A stretch of DNA of 64,000 bases from Acetobacteraceae bacterium. Its GTDB lineage: Bacteria > Pseudomonadota > Alphaproteobacteria > Acetobacterales > Acetobacteraceae. The stretch covers positions 62,001 to 126,000 of the forward strand of contig JAIXWG010000065.1 of the NCBI GenBank assembly GCA_027482245.1, given 5' to 3'. Below the pieces are notes generated by a model. That model was not told the DNA's origin, searched no databases, and saw only the letters and a list, made by a program, of their open reading frames with translations. The first letter of the stretch is position 1. The number at the start of each line of letters is the position of its first letter. Of this stretch, positions 59,905 through 64,000 are shown piece after piece. The position numbers and the translations under genes are program-made.

Positions 59905-62124
59905 TCACGCCATCTCGGGCAGGCCTTCCAGCAGCTTGTCGAGCGTCACGGGATAGTCCCGCACCCGCACCCCCGTCGCGTGGTGGATCGCATTCGCCAC
60001 CGCCGCGCCGACGCCGCAGAGGCCGAGCTCCCCGACGCCCTTCGCCTTCATGGGCGAGGAGACCGGATCGACCTCGTCGAGGAACACCACCTCCTGCTGC
60101 AGGATGTCGGCATGCACCGGCACCTCGTAGCCCGCCAGGTCGTGGTTGACGAAGAAGCCGTGGCGCTTGTCTACCGCCAGCTCCTCCATCAACGCGGCGC
60201 CGACGCCCATGGTCATGGCGCCGATCACCTGGCTGCGGGCGGATGTCGGGTTGAGGATGCGCCCGGCGGCGCAGACCGCGAGCATGCGGCGCACTCGGAC
60301 CTCCCCAGTGAAGCCATCGACCGCGACCTCGACGAAGTGGCCAGCGAAGGTCGATTGCTGGAAGCGCTTGGACAGGTCGCCGAATTCGATGACGTCCTCC
60401 GCCACCACTTCCTGCGCCGCCGCCGCATCGGCCAGGCGCACGCGGCGGTTGCCGGCGCGCACCTCGCCCTCGGCGAAGACGGCGTCCGCGGCGTTGAAGC
60501 CGAGGCGCTGGGCCACCGCCTCCCGCAGCTTCACGCAGGCGGCATAGACGCCGGCGGTGGAGGAGTTGCCGCCGAACTGTCCGCCCGACCCGGCCGAGAC
60601 CGGGAAGTCGGAGTCACCCAGCCGCACCCGCACGCGATCCAGCCCGAGGCCCATCATCTCCGCCGCCGTCTGGGCGATGATGGTGTAGCTGCCGGTGCCG
60701 ATATCGGTCATGTCGGTCTCGACCGTGACGATGCCATCGGCGCCGAGCCTGGCGCGCGCCGCGGACTTGACGACGAGGTTGTTCCGGAAGCCCGCCGCCA
60801 TGCCCATGCCGCGCAGCCAGTGCCCGTCCCGCCACTGGCCCGGCTGCGGGTTGCGGCGGTGCCAGCCGAAGCGCTCCGCCCCCTCACGCAGGCAGCGGAT
60901 GAGCTGGCGCTGGGAGAAGGACCGATCCGGATCGGCGGGATCGACCTGCGTGTCGTTGACGATGCGGAACTCGACGGGATCCATGCCGAGCTTCGCCGCC
61001 ATCTCGTCCATCGCGATCTCCAGCGCCATCATGCCCGGCGCCTCCCCAGGCGCGCGCATGGAATTGCCCTCGGGCAGGTCGAGCTCCGCCAGCCGCATCG
61101 CCGTCAGCCGGTTCGCGCCGGCATAGAGCAGCTTGGTCTGCGCCACCGCCGTCTCCGGCTGGCCATCTGGCAGGTCGCCGGACAGGCTTTCATGCGCGAT
61201 GGCGGTGATGCGGCCGTCGCGCCCCGCGCCGATGCGGATGCGCTGGATGGTGGCGGGGCGGTGCGTGGTGTTGTTGGCGACCTGCGGCCTGGCGAGCGCC
61301 ACCTTTACCGGCCGCCCCGCCGCGCGCGCGCCGAGCGCCGCCATCACCGCATCCGCGCGCAGGAACAGCTTGCCGCCGAAGCCGCCGCCGATATAGGGGC
61401 TGTCCACCCGCACATCCTCCGGCTTCAGGCCGAGCGTGATGGCGAGGTCCCGGCGCCACCACGCCACCATCTGCGTGGACGTCCAGATGGTGAGCTTGCC
61501 GGCGTTCCATGACGCGATGGTCGCGTGCGGCTCCATCATCGCATGGCTCTCGTCGGGCGTCGTGTAGGTCTCGTCCAGCGTCACCGCCGCCGCGGCGAAG
61601 GCGGCTTCGAAGTCGCCGACGCGATCATCCGCCTCCGCCGCATCGGCCTCCTTGCCGTCGGAATCGACAGGCTTGGCCTGACCACGCGCCGCCGCCAGGT
61701 CGAAGCGGCCTTCCTCCCGCGCATACTCCACCTGGATCATCGCGGCCGCGTCGCGCGCCTGCTCGAAGCTCTCTGCCACCACCACGGCGATGGCCTGGTG
61801 GTAGTGCTGGATCTCGGGCCCACCGAAGAGGAAGGCGGTGTTCATCTTCCCCTTCTCGAGCCGCGGCATGTCGAGTGTCGTGACCACGGCCAGCACGCCC
61901 GGCGCGGCGCGCGCGGCCGCCGCATCCATGGACAGGACGCGGCCCTTGCCGATCCCGGCGCCCAGCACATGGCCATAGGCCTGGTTAGGCACCACGTCGT
62001 GACGTTCATAGGCGTAGGGCGCGCGGCCAGTCGTCTTCAGCGGACCCTCGATGCGATCCGTCGGCCTGCCCACGACCTTGAGCTGGTCGATCGGGTTGGT
62101 GGTGGCGGGGGTGTCGAACTTCAT
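59905..62124 (-). CDS. Molybdopterin-binding subunit of a PaoABC-type aldehyde oxidoreductase
   Basis: A 739-residue xanthine-dehydrogenase-family large subunit that binds the molybdenum cofactor and oxidises aldehydes or related compounds. The N-terminal RTTGRAPYAYERHDVVPNQAYGHVL leads the aldehyde-oxidase hammerhead domain. The core contains SPYIGGGFGGKLFLRADAVMAALGAR and MRAPGEAPGMMALE. The catalytic Glu is in KAKGVGELGLCGVGAAVANAI near the C-terminus. It follows the FAD subunit after three bases and is last in the operon. Confidence 0.9.
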   Translation of the reverse strand: MKFDTPATTNPIDQLKVVGRPTDRIEGPLKTTGRAPYAYERHDVVPNQAYGHVLGAGIGKGRVLSMDAAAARAAPGVLAVVTTLDMPRLEKGKMNTAFLFGGPEIQHYHQAIAVVVAESFEQARDAAAMIQVEYAREEGRFDLAAARGQAKPVDSDGKEADAAEADDRVGDFEAAFAAAAVTLDETYTTPDESHAMMEPHATIASWNAGKLTIWTSTQMVAWWRRDLAITLGLKPEDVRVDSPYIGGGFGGKLFLRADAVMAALGARAAGRPVKVALARPQVANNTTHRPATIQRIRIGAGRDGRITAIAHESLSGDLPDGQPETAVAQTKLLYAGANRLTAMRLAELDLPEGNSMRAPGEAPGMMALEIAMDEMAAKLGMDPVEFRIVNDTQVDPADPDRSFSQRQLIRCLREGAERFGWHRRNPQPGQWRDGHWLRGMGMAAGFRNNLVVKSAARARLGADGIVTVETDMTDIGTGSYTIIAQTAAEMMGLGLDRVRVRLGDSDFPVSAGSGGQFGGNSSTAGVYAACVKLREAVAQRLGFNAADAVFAEGEVRAGNRRVRLADAAAAQEVVAEDVIEFGDLSKRFQQSTFAGHFVEVAVDGFTGEVRVRRMLAVCAAGRILNPTSARSQVIGAMTMGVGAALMEELAVDKRHGFFVNHDLAGYEVPVHADILQQEVVFLDEVDPVSSPMKAKGVGELGLCGVGAAVANAIHHATGVRVRDYPVTLDKLLEGLPEMA

Positions 62125-62127
62125 GGC

Positions 62128-63075
62128 TCAGTTCCTTGCCTCGGCCAGCACCGCGGCCAGGGTCCGCTCCGCCAGGCGCAGCTTGTAGGCGTTGTCATGA
62201 CAGGGCTTCGCGCCATCGAGGATCGCGCCCATGGCCGGCCGCGCACCGCGCGGCAGTTCCGCCTCCGCCGCCTCCACGCGCCAGGGCTTATGCGCCACGC
62301 CGCCCAGCGCCACGCGACCGCTGCCATCGGGCTGCACGACGGCAGCGACGGAGACGAGCGCGAAGGCGTAGGAGGCGCGGTCCCGCACCTTGCGATAGAT
62401 GTGCCGCCCGCCGATCGGGGCCGGCAGCGTCACGCCGGTGATGAAGTCGCCGGGCTGCAACGCCGTCTCGACATGCGGCGTGTCGCCGGGCAGGCGGTGG
62501 AACTCCGCCATCGGGATGCGGCGCGTGGCGCCGTCCGCGTTCACCGTCTCCACGGTTGCGTCCAGCGCGCGCATGGCGACCGCCATGTCGCTGGGATGCG
62601 TCGCGATGCAGGCTTCGCTGCCGCCGATCACCGCCAGCTGCCGCGTGATGCCGCCGATCGCCGCGCAGCCGCTGCCGGGCTGGCGCTTGTTGCAGGGCTG
62701 GGCGGTGTCGTAGAAATAGGGGCACCGGGTGCGCTGCAACAGGTTCCCCGCCGTCGTCGCCTTGTTGCGCAGCTGCCCCGATGCGCCGGCGAGCAGGGCA
62801 CGTGACAGCACCCCGTAATCGCGACGCACCCGCGCATCCGATGCCAGTGCGGTGTTGCGCACCAGCGCGCCGATGCGCAGCCCGCCCTCCGGCGTCGGCT
62901 CGATCGCATCGAGGCCGAGGTGGTTGACGTCCACCAGATGGCCTGGCGTCTCGATCTGCAGCTTCATCAGGTCGAGGAGGTTGGTGCCGCCGGCAATGAA
63001 CCGGGCACCCGGCTTGCGTGACGCGGCCGCGGCCTGCGCCGGCGTGGCGGCGCGTTCATAGGTGAAGGGCCTCAT
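62128..63075 (-). CDS. FAD-binding subunit of the PaoABC-type oxidoreductase
   Basis: A 315-residue subunit that passes electrons from the Fe-S centres to FAD. FIAGGTNLLDLMKLQIETP is the FAD pyrophosphate site, and NKATTAGNLLQRTRCPYFYD followed by CNKRQPGSGCAAIGG provides Cys residues like the extra 4Fe-4S site of PaoB. The C-terminal domain (ITGVTLPAPIGGRHIYRKVRDR) is the usual CO-dehydrogenase-flavoprotein C domain. It overlaps the upstream Fe-S gene by four bases. Confidence 0.9.
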   Translation of the reverse strand: MRPFTYERAATPAQAAAASRKPGARFIAGGTNLLDLMKLQIETPGHLVDVNHLGLDAIEPTPEGGLRIGALVRNTALASDARVRRDYGVLSRALLAGASGQLRNKATTAGNLLQRTRCPYFYDTAQPCNKRQPGSGCAAIGGITRQLAVIGGSEACIATHPSDMAVAMRALDATVETVNADGATRRIPMAEFHRLPGDTPHVETALQPGDFITGVTLPAPIGGRHIYRKVRDRASYAFALVSVAAVVQPDGSGRVALGGVAHKPWRVEAAEAELPRGARPAMGAILDGAKPCHDNAYKLRLAERTLAAVLAEARN

Positions 63076-63707
63076 GCCGGCGTCCCCGCGACTTCGGTAA
63101 TGGCACCAACGATGTTGGAATAGGCACCGCAGCGGCAGATGTTGCCGCTCATCCGCTCGCGGATCTCGGCCTCGTCCAGCGCGGGCGCGGCGGTGAGGTC
63201 GGCGGTGACGTGGCTCGGGATGCCCGCCTTGATCTCCTCCAGCATGGCGACGGAGGCGCAGATCTGCCCCGGCGTGCAATAGCCGCACTGGTAGCCGTCA
63301 TGCCGGACGAAGGCGGCCTGCATGGGATGGAGATGCTCCGGCGAGCCGAGGCCCTCGATCGTGCTGACCTCCTCCCCCTCATGCATCACGGCGAGTGTCA
63401 GGCATGAATAGATGCGCGTGCCGTTCACCATGACGGTGCAGGCGCCGCACTGGCCATGGTCGCAGCCCTTCTTGCTGCCGGTCAGCTGCAGGTGTTCGCG
63501 CAGCGCATCCAGCAGCGTCGTGCGCGGGTCGATCTCCAGCTGCCGATCCTGCCCGTTCACGCGCAGCGACACCGGCATGCCCTGCCCCGATGCGGATGAG
63601 GCCGTGCCCTGCGCCCGGGCGTCGGTGGCGCCGCCGGGGGCGGTCATCGCCGCCGTGGCGGCCACCAGCGTGCGGCGGGATACCGGAAGCGGGCCGGGAT
63701 CGTTCAT
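63072..63707 (-). CDS. 2Fe-2S subunit of the PaoABC-type oxidoreductase, Tat-exported
   Basis: A 211-residue iron-sulfur subunit. The N-terminus MNDPGPLPVSRRTLVAATAAM is a twin-arginine signal, so the assembled complex is exported to the periplasm as in E. coli PaoABC. The plant-type 2Fe-2S site is GCDHGQCGACTVMVNG plus SCLT, and the second site is QCGYCTPGQICAS with NICRCGAYSNIV. It is first in the three-gene operon. The upstream 274 bases to 63981 contain no gene and should hold the promoter. Confidence 0.92.
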   Translation of the reverse strand: MNDPGPLPVSRRTLVAATAAMTAPGGATDARAQGTASSASGQGMPVSLRVNGQDRQLEIDPRTTLLDALREHLQLTGSKKGCDHGQCGACTVMVNGTRIYSCLTLAVMHEGEEVSTIEGLGSPEHLHPMQAAFVRHDGYQCGYCTPGQICASVAMLEEIKAGIPSHVTADLTAAPALDEAEIRERMSGNICRCGAYSNIVGAITEVAGTPA

Positions 63708-63981
63708 GCGAAGCGTCCTTCTCTGCCAGGCGGCACCCGGTCTGGTGCCGGGCGGCGCGCCGTGGCGCGGGTCGTCCGTGTTGAGGAGTGGCGTGCGGCG
63801 CCGTTCACCGGCGCTGCCTCGCATGGCCATTGGCCGCTGCGGGCATTGCGGTCAGAACCAACGGCAACCCGGGCCGTTGCGACGCGCCCGCATCACGGCA
63901 GCGTCATTCCGCGCGCCACCCCGCCTTCCACCCTTCCGCACCCTCCGCCATGATGCTCCCAAGAGACGGAGGAAGTGCCCG

Positions 63982-64000
63982 ATGCCAGCAGCAGGTGGCC
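63982..64000 (+). CDS. Start of an unidentified gene (cut by the window end)
   Basis: An ATG at 63982 with GGAGGA nine bases upstream opens a frame (MPAAGG) that runs off the window. The ribosome site is good, but only six codons are visible, so nothing can be said about the product. Confidence 0.35.

Overview
The window looks like chromosomal DNA of a high-GC alphaproteobacterium, most likely an Acetobacteraceae of the Roseomonas type. This is inferred from very high GC with strong G/C third positions, a PleD-type diguanylate cyclase, a PmtA-like methyltransferase, AapJ-type binding proteins, and a Ppx/GppA-RlmE-guaB neighbourhood. No rRNA or species marker is present, so the placement is an inference.

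Left chromosomal part (1-30454). It opens with the Lys/Ala-rich tail of topA, then rnr, an S41 protease and rpmG. Next come a dienelactone-hydrolase lipoprotein, pleD, a PmtA-like methyltransferase, a GST-glyoxalase pair, and a divergent pair made of serine-glyoxylate aminotransferase and a giant FAD/Fe-S 2-hydroxyacid dehydrogenase. They are followed by a soluble chemoreceptor, the peroxide module oxyR/ahpC/ahpD, an M20 peptidase-EthD pair, an alpha/beta hydrolase, two tandem amino-acid binding proteins, a coupled ArsC-like/DUF2269/SDR-DoxX/secreted-protein operon, tag, an autotransporter and a RidA-family gene.

Integrated island (about 30455-46292, 15.8 kb). GC drops visibly and a 10-bp direct repeat (ACTCCCACTC) marks both ends. 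The right copy is the 3' end of guaA and the left copy is the 5' end of ridA, so the island sits in guaA and splits it from ridA. The guaA-proximal integrase is at the right end. From left to right the island holds: a Rad50-like ATPase with a small partner; a catalytic-domain-only tyrosine recombinase; small accessory genes; an inverted-repeat-rich candidate origin; an HTH-like protein divergent from a HUH-type Rep-like protein; a two-gene unit of an unknown 627-residue protein and a protein with the active-site layout of guanine transglycosylases (TGT/DpdA-like); an unknown 374-residue protein; an overlapping Eco29kI-like restriction endonuclease, 5-methylcytosine methyltransferase and Vsr set; and the integrase. 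Four copies of an asymmetric palindrome (core TCAA-N5-TTGA) lie at the boundaries between these modules. Together this reads as a mobile DNA-modification/defence element, and the transglycosylase-like pair is the most novel part.

Right chromosomal part (46281-64000). It carries guaA, a GNAT acetyltransferase, an RsmB-family rRNA methyltransferase, a haloacid dehalogenase, two exported proteins (one a Pro/Ala-rich SPOR lipoprotein), guaB, a lipase-like protein, rlmE, ppx/gppA, tRNA-Gln(CTG), a carboxylesterase and a three-subunit PaoABC-type molybdenum aldehyde oxidoreductase. guaA and guaB, two consecutive steps of GMP synthesis, lie about 5 kb apart on the same strand.
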